Origin: JAKRSD01 sp964473995
Lineage (GTDB): Bacteria > Bacteroidota > Bacteroidia > CAIKAF01
Assembly: GCA_964473995.1 (NCBI GenBank)
Contig: CAYYRB010000002.1
Location: forward strand, 10,862 to 74,861
DNA: 64,000 bases
Direction of reading: 5' to 3'
Below, in pieces: positions 25,983-34,573 of the stretch. The notes beneath the pieces were generated by a model. The model was not told where the DNA came from, ran no database searches, and saw only the letters and a program-made list of their open reading frames with translations. Each line of letters opens with the position of its first letter. The stretch's first letter is position 1. The position numbers and the translations under genes are program-made.

Positions 25983-27589
25983 GCCGTCTTTACAGGATTT
26001 CGGTGTTGTTGGAGTAACTCGCGGAGGGTTTCTATCGTATCCGCTTCATCGGCCGTTTTATCCGTCCGGATGCGTAAAATTCGTGGAAATCGCACGGCAA
26101 TTCCCGACTTATGGCGGGTAGATTCATTGATTCCCTCAAAACCGATTTCAAACACCAGTTCCGGTTTCACCGTTCGTACGGGTCCGAATTTGTCCACCGT
26201 ATTCTGACGGATAAACCGGTCTGTTATTTTTATTTCCGCATCCGAAAGTCCCGAATAAGCCTTGGCAAAGGGCACCAGCCTATCACCGTTCCATACAGCA
26301 AACGTGTAATCCGTAAACAGGTCGGCCCTGCGTCCATGTCCTTTTTGGGCGTATATGAGCACGGCATCCACGGAATGCGGATCCGACTTCCATTTCCACC
26401 AATCTCCTTTTTTTCGCCCGGTTCCGTAAGGCGCCGATTTCCGTTTGATCATAAATCCTTCCGCACACCTATCTCTTGCCTGTCCATGGATTTCAGCTGC
26501 TTCATCCCAGGAGGAAAAATGAACCAGCGGAGAAATACGCAGGGATTCAACATCGGACGTGGCAGAATGGATTTTTTCCAACAGCGTTCTTCTTTCATCA
26601 TGAGGGAGGGAGCGGATGTCTTTTCCTTCATGCTCTAAAATATCGTAAGCGGTAAAGACAACCGGGGCGTTCATCAGGTCTTTTTTGCTTACCTTCTTTT
26701 TGTTGATGCGGGTTTGAAGCACTTGAAAGGGTAGGGGATTTTCTTTTGCAAAAGCCAATATTTCCCCGTCCAATACGGTTCCCTGCGGAAGAATTTGGGC
26801 AAGTGGGGCCAATTCGGGAAACTTATCGGTAATGAGCTCTTCCCCGCGCGACCAAATGTAAATTTCTCCCTGCCGAATGATGACTTGGGCACGAATGCCG
26901 TCCCATTTCCATTCAATAAACCAATCTTCAGGCGAATAAAAATCCCCGTCTTTGTGTTCTAGGGGATGAGCCAGAAAAAACGGATAGGGCTTTGAGGGTT
27001 CGTCTTTATCATGCCTTCCTCCTATAATTGCTTCAAAGGAGGTTTGAAATGGATTCCATTGACCGGAAAGCCGATGAGTGAGTACAGCCGTTTCCGTCTG
27101 ATAAAGTTCAGCCAACGCTTTTACCAGCAATGTCTGGGATACACCTATGCGAAAACTGCCCATGAGCAATTTATTGAACACAAAACATTCAAACCGAGAA
27201 AGCGAAGCCCATGCACGCACAATGAATCCCTTTTTCTCCTCGTCGCTCAGGTGTTTAAGTTGCTCAAATTCGGTAAACCATTCCGCCAACGACTTTTCAC
27301 TTTTTCCGTTCCCTTCGGGAAGCAAAAGAGAAATGGTTTCTCCCAGATCGCCGACAGTCTGATAGCATTCTTCAAAAAGCCAATCGGTAATTCCCGAATA
27401 TTCGATGGCCCATTGTTTCAGCTGTGCCGTTTTGATTTTTCGGGGCGGCCTCCGGCCGGTAAATAAGGCCAAGGCCCATATTTTATCCTCTTCCCGGGCC
27501 TCTGAGAAATAGCGGATGATTTCCGAAACTTTCACCGAGGTTTTGTTGGTGCGGTCCAAACGAAGAAAGAATTCCACGAATGGCTTCAT
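25979..27589 (-). CDS. ATP-dependent DNA ligase (cassette type)
   Basis: Nick-sealing nucleotidyltransferase. The 536 residues contain an N-terminal helical DNA-binding domain, the adenylation motif WFIEWKWDGIRAQV (KxDG with the AMP-accepting Lys), LDGEILAF (motif III), EGFMIKRKSAPYGTGRKKGDWWKWKSD (motifs IV-V) and an OB domain ending in ELVFEIGFEGINESTRHKSGIAVRFPRILRIR. It lies between the exonuclease and the helicase, with 4-bp overlaps on both sides. Bacteria also have NAD-dependent LigA for replication; this enzyme would serve repair. No LigD-type polymerase domain or Ku gene is present here. Confidence 0.94.
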   Translation of the reverse strand: MKPFVEFFLRLDRTNKTSVKVSEIIRYFSEAREEDKIWALALFTGRRPPRKIKTAQLKQWAIEYSGITDWLFEECYQTVGDLGETISLLLPEGNGKSEKSLAEWFTEFEQLKHLSDEEKKGFIVRAWASLSRFECFVFNKLLMGSFRIGVSQTLLVKALAELYQTETAVLTHRLSGQWNPFQTSFEAIIGGRHDKDEPSKPYPFFLAHPLEHKDGDFYSPEDWFIEWKWDGIRAQVIIRQGEIYIWSRGEELITDKFPELAPLAQILPQGTVLDGEILAFAKENPLPFQVLQTRINKKKVSKKDLMNAPVVFTAYDILEHEGKDIRSLPHDERRTLLEKIHSATSDVESLRISPLVHFSSWDEAAEIHGQARDRCAEGFMIKRKSAPYGTGRKKGDWWKWKSDPHSVDAVLIYAQKGHGRRADLFTDYTFAVWNGDRLVPFAKAYSGLSDAEIKITDRFIRQNTVDKFGPVRTVKPELVFEIGFEGINESTRHKSGIAVRFPRILRIRTDKTADEADTIETLRELLQQHRNPVKTA

Positions 27590-28596
27590 GATACGGCCTC
27601 CTCTGTTTCAGTTCCATAAAGGGTTTTCAGTTCTCTGGCATCGTAGCCCTGTTCACGGAGCCAACGGCCAAAAGATGCCGTAAAACCGTGGGTTACGTAA
27701 ATATGTTCGGCTCCCGTGGCCTTTACCGCGGTATTTAGTTCGGCCCAGTCTGCGTGATCGGAAAGTACGAATCCGCGGTCTGCGGACATCCGGTTTTTAT
27801 TTCCCCTCACAGCCATCCAACCACTGCAATTGCCCACCGAATAAGGTTCAAAGCGTTTCATCCAAGGCGTTCCCAAAGCGGATCCCGTGGCCAGGACAAG
27901 AGCTCCTTTGAATAGGGACTTATCTGTCACTTCGGATACGGGAGTTACTTTGGGAAGCGAAAAGCCGGCCTGCCTCAAGGTTTCGTTTACCTGATATACC
28001 GCTCCATGAGCAAAAATCGGAACATCGAGCGGTTGAAGATTGACCAACAGGCGCTGCATTTTTCCCAACGCATAGCCCAACAACACGGAAGTGATTTTTT
28101 TTGCCCTGTTTTCTGAAATCCACGTTTTGATTTCTTCCATGACCACATCCTGTGTCTTCCAGCGGTATATGGGTAGTCCGAAGGTGGATTCGGTAATGAA
28201 ATGATGACAGGGAACGGGCTCAAACGGTTTGGAAAATCCGTCATCCTGCAGCTTGAAGTCTCCGGCCGCTACCCAGACTTCTCCGTCTTTTTCCGCCCGT
28301 ATTTGGGCCGATCCGATGATATGACCCGCCGGATGCAGGCTGAAACGGACTCCGTTCATCAAGAAAGGTTCTCCATACTCCACAGTCTGCAACGAAATGT
28401 GCTGACCCAGCCTTTGCCTAAGAATGGCTTCTGAGTCCTTGTGGGCAAGATAATGCCTACTTCCGTAGCGGGCGTGATCGCTGTGCGCATGGGTGATGAT
28501 CGCTCTATCCACCGGACGCCAGGGATCGATATGCACATCGGCTTCGGGACAGTGTATGCCGGTTGGTGAAAATACAAGAAGCGGACTTTTACCCAT
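27586..28596 (-). CDS. Ligase-associated MBL/beta-CASP exonuclease
   Basis: Metallo-beta-lactamase-fold DNA exonuclease of the SNM1/Artemis kind, first gene of the cassette. Evidence: LVFSPTGIHCPEADVHIDPWRPVDRAIITHAHSDHARYGS, containing the HxHxDH zinc motif, then PAGHIIGSAQI, VAAGDFKLQDDGF, VLLGYALGKMQRLL and FVLSDHADW. The ATG at 28596 gives 336 residues and begins just before the conserved core; the longer ORF would need a TTG. It overlaps the ligase start by 4 bp. The 101-bp spacer to hrpB upstream (28597-28697) holds no gene I can support. Confidence 0.9.
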   Translation of the reverse strand: MGKSPLLVFSPTGIHCPEADVHIDPWRPVDRAIITHAHSDHARYGSRHYLAHKDSEAILRQRLGQHISLQTVEYGEPFLMNGVRFSLHPAGHIIGSAQIRAEKDGEVWVAAGDFKLQDDGFSKPFEPVPCHHFITESTFGLPIYRWKTQDVVMEEIKTWISENRAKKITSVLLGYALGKMQRLLVNLQPLDVPIFAHGAVYQVNETLRQAGFSLPKVTPVSEVTDKSLFKGALVLATGSALGTPWMKRFEPYSVGNCSGWMAVRGNKNRMSADRGFVLSDHADWAELNTAVKATGAEHIYVTHGFTASFGRWLREQGYDARELKTLYGTETEEAVS

Positions 28597-28697
28597 GTTG
28601 ATTTGTGCTGCCAATAAAACCGGCAAACGACGGCCTGAAAAGATAGAAATTGATAATCACAAAACAAGCGGAAAGCCGGCATTGTTTCTGCCACCGT

Positions 28698-30946
28698 TTA
28701 TTTTGTGGGCCGTCCTTTGGCTACGGCTTTTGCCGACCAGGGATCATCGGGCCATGCATGCTTGGGATAGCGCCGCCGCAGTTCGTTTCTGACCTCATAA
28801 TAGGTATTATTCCAAAAACTGCTCAGGTTTGATGTAATCTGCACCGGTTTGTACCCCGGCGATAACAGATGCAGGACAATGCCTACCTGACCCCGATTTA
28901 TCCGTGGAGTTTCTGCCATGCCGAATACTTCCTGAAGCCTCACCGCCAAAACGGGAGCGGAACCTTCCGGGAAATAGTGAATAGTAAGTACCGATCCGCT
29001 GGGCACGGTCATTTTGGAAGGAACTGCTTCGTTTAACTCAACCTGTTGCTCATAAGTAAGCATCTGAAAAAACACATCAGCCAGATTGATCTTTTTAAAG
29101 TCTTCCGTTTTGGTAATACCGGACAGATAAGGGGTTATCCATTTTTCCGGCTTTTCCAGCAACCGATCGGTTTTCACATCGGGCCAGTCCTTATATCCGT
29201 TCCATACACGAATACTAAGGATCCGGTTTTGCATTTGGACGGCTTTTTCATCCCAATCAAGAAGTGATTTTCCTTCCTTTTTTACCAAATCCAGCAGAAT
29301 GGGTATTCGTTCTTCTTCGCCGGGAAGCGGAATTGGTTTTCCCTGAATCCAGATACTGCCGACAAACCGATCCCGGGATGAAAGAAACCCGCCCTTTTTG
29401 GAATCCCAAGTGAGGGAGTCTTTTTCTCGTACAAGGTGTTCAATATCTTCCTGATTCAACGGTGATGCCCATGTAATCCTCGGGATGTGAGATGTTGTGT
29501 TCAGATGGGCCACGGCTAACCAATCTTCAGCAGCCAGATGTTCTTTTTCATCCATTTGTACATATTGTCCCGATGCCAATTGAAACCGCCTGTTCATGGT
29601 TAGTTTCATACAAGCCACTCTTTCCGGATAGGCATAGGAAAGGCATTTACCCGTGAGATAGGGATCTATCGGGGATAAACTCGGAGAAGCCTTGAACATA
29701 TTTAGGTAGGATGTGGCCGTTTTTTCAATCAACGCAAAGCGGCTGTCGTTTTTTTTCTGCTGCCTTGAGCGTCTCAGCGCTTCTAAACGGAGATTGATGT
29801 CTGCTCCTGCAAGAGGCATGGGATCTTTCTCCTCCAGAAGGGCGGCAATATCGACCGCATAGGAGCCGAGGCCTTCTTTTTGAGCCATAATAACCATGTG
29901 GGCAATCCGCGGATGGCACGGAAAACGGTGAATCTCTCTTCCGTGTTGCGTAATACGGCCATTATCGTCCAATGCACCCAGACCCGTTAGGATTTCCCTG
30001 GCATAATCCATATTCTTTTTTGGCGGCAGATCAATCCAATTCAGGTCGTAGACAGAACCAAAACCCCAAACCGCCAACTCCAGATAAAGAGCGCACAATT
30101 CAGCTTCCAAAATTTCCGGGGTGCGTCGTTCGGCAAGGCGGCCATGGGCCGTGCTCGTCCATAATCGGTAACAGACACCGGGGCCGAGGCGTCCCGCACG
30201 ACCCGCCCGTTGATCGGCGGAATCCTGGGTAATGGGCAGAGTTTCCAATCTGGAAAAACCGACCGCAGGATCGAAGCGGCTGCTTTTAACTTTTCCCGTA
30301 TCTACCACAATTTTAATTCCTTCAATGGTTAAACTGGTTTCAGCTATCGTGGTGGCTAACACGATTTTACGTTTTCCGTCCAGGTTAGGTAAAATAGCGG
30401 CTTGTTGTTCTTTCGGGTTTAATTTGCTGTATAACGGATGAATGGTAAAATGGGGAAGGAGCGATGCCAGTCGTTCGGCGTTGCGTTTTATTTCGGCTTC
30501 ACCGGGAAGAAAAATCAACATATCGCCATCGTGTTTCTGAGCGGCGTGTAAAACAACTTCTTCCAATCCTTCGGAACTGATTAAGGCATTTGGGATTGCA
30601 CAGTATTTGATATCCACCGGGTATTGCCGGCCTTCGCTTTGCACCACGGGAGCTTTCAGCAGAGCCGATAATTCATTGGATTGGAGCGTAGCCGACATGA
30701 TGAGGATTCGAAGGTCGGGGCGCAGGTATTCCTGAATCATCCTGGACAAAGCCAGCGACAAATCGGCATGAATGCTGCGTTCATGAAATTCATCGAAAAT
30801 AAGAAGTCCCACATCTTCCAGGCTGTTGTCGTGGGCCAGTTTACGGGTTAAAATGCCTTCCGTGAGCACTTCCAGTCTGGTTTCTGCGGAAATCTGCTGT
30901 TCGGCTTTTATCCGATAACCGACGGTTTTCCCGACATCTTCATTTA
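28698..30946 (-). CDS. hrpB: ATP-dependent helicase HrpB, N-terminus lost in assembly gap
   Basis: DEAH-type SF2 RNA helicase family. The frame is open to the last real base before the N run, so the gene is partial: about 748 residues remain and the Walker A region, roughly the first 80-100 residues, is missing. Visible are RLEVLTEGILTRKL, LLIFDEFHERSIHADLSLAL (DExH box), LIMSATLQSNEL (motif III), GKRKIVLATTIAETSLTIEGIKIVVDTG (motif V), TQDSADQRAGRAGRLGPGVCYRLW (motif VI), and the HrpB-specific C-terminal ending PKHAWPDDPWSA. It is transcribed toward the exonuclease cassette and could share its transcript; a functional link is not established. Confidence 0.92.
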
Positions 30947-31046
30947 NNNNNNNNNNNNNNNNNNNNNNNNNNNNNNNNNNNNNNNNNNNNNNNNNNNNNN
31001 NNNNNNNNNNNNNNNNNNNNNNNNNNNNNNNNNNNNNNNNNNNNNN
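30947..31046. other. Assembly gap of exactly 100 N
   Basis: A round 100-N run is the usual placeholder for a scaffold join of unknown true size. It removes the 5' end of hrpB and anything between it and the GH3 gene. Adjacency and order of genes across this point should not be trusted. Confidence 0.99.
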
Positions 31047-31100
31047 ACTTATAATTTACATTATGTTAAGTAATGAATTTGAAAACCTAACCATCTATCA

Positions 31101-33290
31101 TCATTCAACAACCACGGTTATATCCTGTAAATCATTTCTATTTGATGATGTGCCCACCCAGAATAAATAACTCCCCTTCTCTAAAATCCATTGTTCAGAA
31201 ATAGCATCATACACGGAAATTTCTTTTACCGAAACAGGAATATTTACCTCCGCCGATGCACCCGAACTAAGCCAAACTTTTTTAAAACCCCGAAGCACTT
31301 TATCGTGACGTTCCATAAGGCTGCCAGGTTTTCCCACATAAACCTGCACAACCTCCGTACAAGAAAATGAATCCGGATTGTCCACGGTACATATGATCAA
31401 AACGGTGTCTTCTGGGCCGTACGTTGTTTTATCGGTTCGTATATCCGAAATTTGAGGCTTTCCATACCCCAGGCCGAATCCAAAAGCAAAAGATGGCTCC
31501 CTGCCTAACTTGTCCATAAGTGTATATCCGTGGTAATACCCATACGTTACGGTATCTGCATGGATGGGAAAATGAGGCAAATCATTTTCCGTTTGGGGAA
31601 TGCTGAAAGGAAGTTTACCTGAGGGATTTACCTGCCCGAAAAGAAGCTTCGGCAATGCGCGTGCTCCTTCCATTCCGTAATATCCAGACCATATGATGGC
31701 CGGAACTTTGGGTTTCCAGGACTCCATGATGACTGCACTGCCGGAAATCACCTGCACGATGGTTTTCGGATGATTCCCCGCCACCCGATTGATCAAATCC
31801 TCGTCCCGCTTTTTTAACGTCAACGGATGTCGGTCGCCACCGCCCCCATATCCCATGAATACCGCGGAGGGTTTTTCCGTTGACTTTTTCCGTTTGCCGC
31901 TCCGTGATATGTATTCTCCCTCCTCCTGATGGTAATAACCGGCGATAACAACGGCATAATCCGCCTTGGTCAATGTTTTCTGCAATTTCCTTTTTCGTTC
32001 GGGAGATACGGCGCTCACCTGAAAACCAAGTTGCCCGGCCTCTTCTTTGAATGCTTTTTTGGGGGTGATGGTATAGGGTGCGCGGGCATAGCTGCTTCCG
32101 TGATCGCCGTCGTTCTTCTTGTTCATGAGATAACCCGTCAACAGAATTTTCGGCTTTTGCTTTCCCGTGCCGGAAACAATCGGAAGTACATTACCCAAGT
32201 TTTGAAGCAGGACCATCCCCTCTTCCGCCGCTTTTTGTGATAACGCCCTATGTGTTTCTCTCGTTTCTTTTGAAACCGTTTCCTTTTTATTCATGGACGG
32301 AAATTTCTCCGCAAATAAAAATTTGGTAAACAGCGTGGGATAAATGAGTTTGTCAATATCGGACTCGGTCATTTTATCCTGATCAATCGCTTTCAATACC
32401 GCCTTTTTGGAGTAAAATTTGGGAACCATCATCTCCACATTCATGCCCGAACGAATGGCTTCCGCCGTACTCCGTGTTCCCAGATCCCAATCCGAATGCA
32501 CAAACCCCCTGAAACCCCATTGTTGGCGTAATACGGTATCCAAGAGATAGGCATTTTCCCCGCAATAAACACCGTTCACTTTGTTGTACGCACTCATCAG
32601 CGTGGCCACTCCGTTTTCCACCAGATAGCGAAAATGCGGCAGATAGACTTCATGAAGGCTACGCTTATCCACCTTTACATTCACATAATAGCGGGTATCT
32701 TCTATGCTATTCAAGGCGAAATGCTTGGCACAGGCCATTACGCCCTTTCCCTGAATACCCCGTGCCAATGCAAGAGCCATTCGGCCAGTGAGAAACGGAT
32801 CTTCTCCGAAACTTTCCTGGGCCCTTCCGTTGGCAGGATGCCTTAAGATATTCATACAGGGCGTTCCCAACAGTGATGCTCCCACGCCCTTTGCTTCTGT
32901 TCCGAGCGCCTCTCCTATTTGTCTTTCCAAATCCATATTCCACGTGGCTGCCCGCGCAATGGGTACAGGGAAGGAAGTCTGCCTGCCATGGATGATGCCC
33001 CGCGGCCCGTCGGTGAAACGCACGGATGGAATTCCCTTTTTCCGGTTTCCCCCAATGGGCGTTACGCACATGCCTTTTCCGGCCAGCATAGACGCGGCCG
33101 CACGTAGGTAAAAACCTTTCGGCCCGGCTATTTCGCGCAATTTTTCATCGAAGCTTAAGGTGGGAATTACCTGTTTGCTCAGGCTATCTGCTCTTGCTAC
33201 GGCCTGCTGATCTTGAAACGGATTTTGAGCACAGAGTTTTCCAACAAAAAAGAAAACCACAAAAAGACAAAGGGGTCGAAACATGTTCAT
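31101..33290 (-). CDS. Secreted glycoside hydrolase family 3 protein (beta-glucosidase-like)
   Basis: Exo-acting glycosidase exported to the periplasm or surface. I start it at the ATG at 33290, giving MNMFRPLCLFVVFFFVGKLCAQ as signal peptide; the longer ORF would begin inside the preceding terminator hairpin. Of 729 residues, the N-terminal GH3 barrel shows RFTDGPRG, GVMACAKHFALNS, GVATLMSAYNKVNG and FRGFVHSDWDLG with the Asp nucleophile in SDW. The (alpha/beta)6 sandwich and a C-terminal Fn3-like domain (EVVQVYVGKPGSLMERHDKVLRGFKKV) follow. Substrate may be beta-glucosides, xylosides or others; no SusCD pair is adjacent, so it is not part of a visible PUL. Confidence 0.9.
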   Translation of the reverse strand: MNMFRPLCLFVVFFFVGKLCAQNPFQDQQAVARADSLSKQVIPTLSFDEKLREIAGPKGFYLRAAASMLAGKGMCVTPIGGNRKKGIPSVRFTDGPRGIIHGRQTSFPVPIARAATWNMDLERQIGEALGTEAKGVGASLLGTPCMNILRHPANGRAQESFGEDPFLTGRMALALARGIQGKGVMACAKHFALNSIEDTRYYVNVKVDKRSLHEVYLPHFRYLVENGVATLMSAYNKVNGVYCGENAYLLDTVLRQQWGFRGFVHSDWDLGTRSTAEAIRSGMNVEMMVPKFYSKKAVLKAIDQDKMTESDIDKLIYPTLFTKFLFAEKFPSMNKKETVSKETRETHRALSQKAAEEGMVLLQNLGNVLPIVSGTGKQKPKILLTGYLMNKKNDGDHGSSYARAPYTITPKKAFKEEAGQLGFQVSAVSPERKRKLQKTLTKADYAVVIAGYYHQEEGEYISRSGKRKKSTEKPSAVFMGYGGGGDRHPLTLKKRDEDLINRVAGNHPKTIVQVISGSAVIMESWKPKVPAIIWSGYYGMEGARALPKLLFGQVNPSGKLPFSIPQTENDLPHFPIHADTVTYGYYHGYTLMDKLGREPSFAFGFGLGYGKPQISDIRTDKTTYGPEDTVLIICTVDNPDSFSCTEVVQVYVGKPGSLMERHDKVLRGFKKVWLSSGASAEVNIPVSVKEISVYDAISEQWILEKGSYLFWVGTSSNRNDLQDITVVVE

Positions 33291-33292
33291 GC

Positions 33293-33320
33293 AAAAAAAA
33301 ATCCCCGATTCCGGGGATTT
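33293..33320 (-). terminator. Intrinsic terminator after the TPR gene
   Basis: On the minus strand a 9-bp stem (AAATCCCCG / CGGGGATTT) with a 4-nt loop is followed by eight or more T. It sits 15 bp past the stop codon of the TPR gene and only about 3 bp before the GH3 start, so upstream transcription should end before GH3. Confidence 0.88.
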
Positions 33321-33335
33321 CACATGGTGATTGAG

Positions 33336-34532
33336 TTATTTGTACTTGGCCATTTTTTCCTCGTCCTGCAGGCGGGTAAAAATTTCCAGCAACGTCGTTT
33401 TCATTTTGGCGTTAGGTTGAATTTCATACGCCCGCTCGAGATAAGAAGCCGCCTCTTTATATTTATCATTGGCTTTGGCTTTCAATTCATCAAACTCTTT
33501 CACTTTATTCAAAGGAAGGTTATTGGCCTGTTTGATGATTTCATTGGCTTCTTCCAAGAGAAAACCTGCAAAGTTGTTCAATGCACCGTAATATTTGGGA
33601 TCGGTCTCTAACGCCTTCAAATAATATTCTTTTGATTTTGCCTTATCTCCCATTTGCCCGAATATAACCCCACTGTTAAAATACAGGGCTTTGAGCATCT
33701 CTTTGTCATTTTGAAAAGCCAAAATCGCTTCATCCAGCACGCGAACGGCATTTTGATTATCTCCGGCCTGCAGGTAGTAGTTCAACTCCTCAGTGATAAA
33801 TTCCGTGTTGGCCGGATACTTTTTTCGCGCATCCTGAATAAGTGCCAACCCTTTGGCCCCTTCCCCTTTGGCCTGATAGATTCGGGCCATGGTTCCGTAT
33901 AAATTGGCATCAGCAAAGCCCAAAGCCATCAACTGATTTCCCAATTCAATCGCACGGTCGTTTTTCTGGGCGCGGTATGCACACAGGAACATGTTGTTGA
34001 GCGAAACTGTATCCGTTTTGCCAAAATCTTTCAGCAGGGTGAACCGTTTTTCAAAAAACTTTTCGGCATTATCAAAATCCTGACCCATGAATCGCTGTGC
34101 ACCTGCACGGAAAAGCGTGTCGCAGAGCAATAATGTCTTTGCATTCAGATCTGACTCTTCAAAAATCTTCGGTTTTCCCGTTTTTTCGTTGATTTCTACC
34201 GATCTTGCCTTCATGATGGATTTGTAAATCTCATCCAACAAAGTGGAGCGGAAAGAATTCAACGCTTCGTTCGGTTCTACCAGAATGGTCACATAAACCT
34301 CTGTCCTTCTTTTCCAGGTTTTGGACTTTCCCATGGTTTTCTCATTCTCGGCAGCGGCATCAATAGCCTGCTTTGCCTTAATCAGATTTTCCACGGCAAC
34401 ACCCATGTTCCCGTTCTTCTTTTCAAGGTCATACACATTTTTGTATTCCCAGGCACTGAGCACGTTACTTTCCTGAGCATGGGCTAGAATTCCCGCAAGG
34501 AATGCGGAGCATACGATTAAAAACTTTTTCAT
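33336..34532 (-). CDS. Exported tetratricopeptide-repeat protein
   Basis: No named family recognised. The 398 residues begin with a clear signal peptide (MKKFLIVCSAFLAGILAHAQ). TPR-like helical pairs follow, for example KSKTWKRRTEVYVTI, QDFDNAEKFFEKRF, RAIELGNQLMALGFADANLYGTMARIYQAKGEGAKGLALI and KAKSEYYLKALETDPKYYGALNNFAGFLL. The protein is probably a periplasmic scaffold. It has its own promoter box (TACTTTTG, 27 bp upstream) and a strong terminator, so it is likely monocistronic. gyrA lies upstream on the same strand, about 40 bp away. Confidence 0.82.
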   Translation of the reverse strand: MKKFLIVCSAFLAGILAHAQESNVLSAWEYKNVYDLEKKNGNMGVAVENLIKAKQAIDAAAENEKTMGKSKTWKRRTEVYVTILVEPNEALNSFRSTLLDEIYKSIMKARSVEINEKTGKPKIFEESDLNAKTLLLCDTLFRAGAQRFMGQDFDNAEKFFEKRFTLLKDFGKTDTVSLNNMFLCAYRAQKNDRAIELGNQLMALGFADANLYGTMARIYQAKGEGAKGLALIQDARKKYPANTEFITEELNYYLQAGDNQNAVRVLDEAILAFQNDKEMLKALYFNSGVIFGQMGDKAKSKEYYLKALETDPKYYGALNNFAGFLLEEANEIIKQANNLPLNKVKEFDELKAKANDKYKEAASYLERAYEIQPNAKMKTTLLEIFTRLQDEEKMAKYK

Positions 34533-34559
34533 GGTGTTTTAATTATAGTCAATATTCGT

Positions 34560-34567
34560 CAAAAGTA
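34560..34567 (-). promoter_or_regulatory. TACTTTTG -7 box for the TPR gene
   Basis: Exact TAnnTTTG on the minus strand, 27 bp before the TPR start, in the 41-bp gap after gyrA. No convincing -33 TTG. Confidence 0.5.
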
Positions 34568-34573
34568 ATGCCA

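Noticed and set aside
25979..27589. ATP-dependent ligase as part of a Ku/LigD non-homologous end-joining system
   Set aside because: No polymerase domain and no Ku gene nearby; neighbours match the Lhr/PdeM cassette instead.
33291..33323. Upstream start for the GH3 gene at 33323
   Set aside because: The extra 11 codons are encoded by the terminator stem of the upstream gene, and the signal peptide begins properly at 33290.
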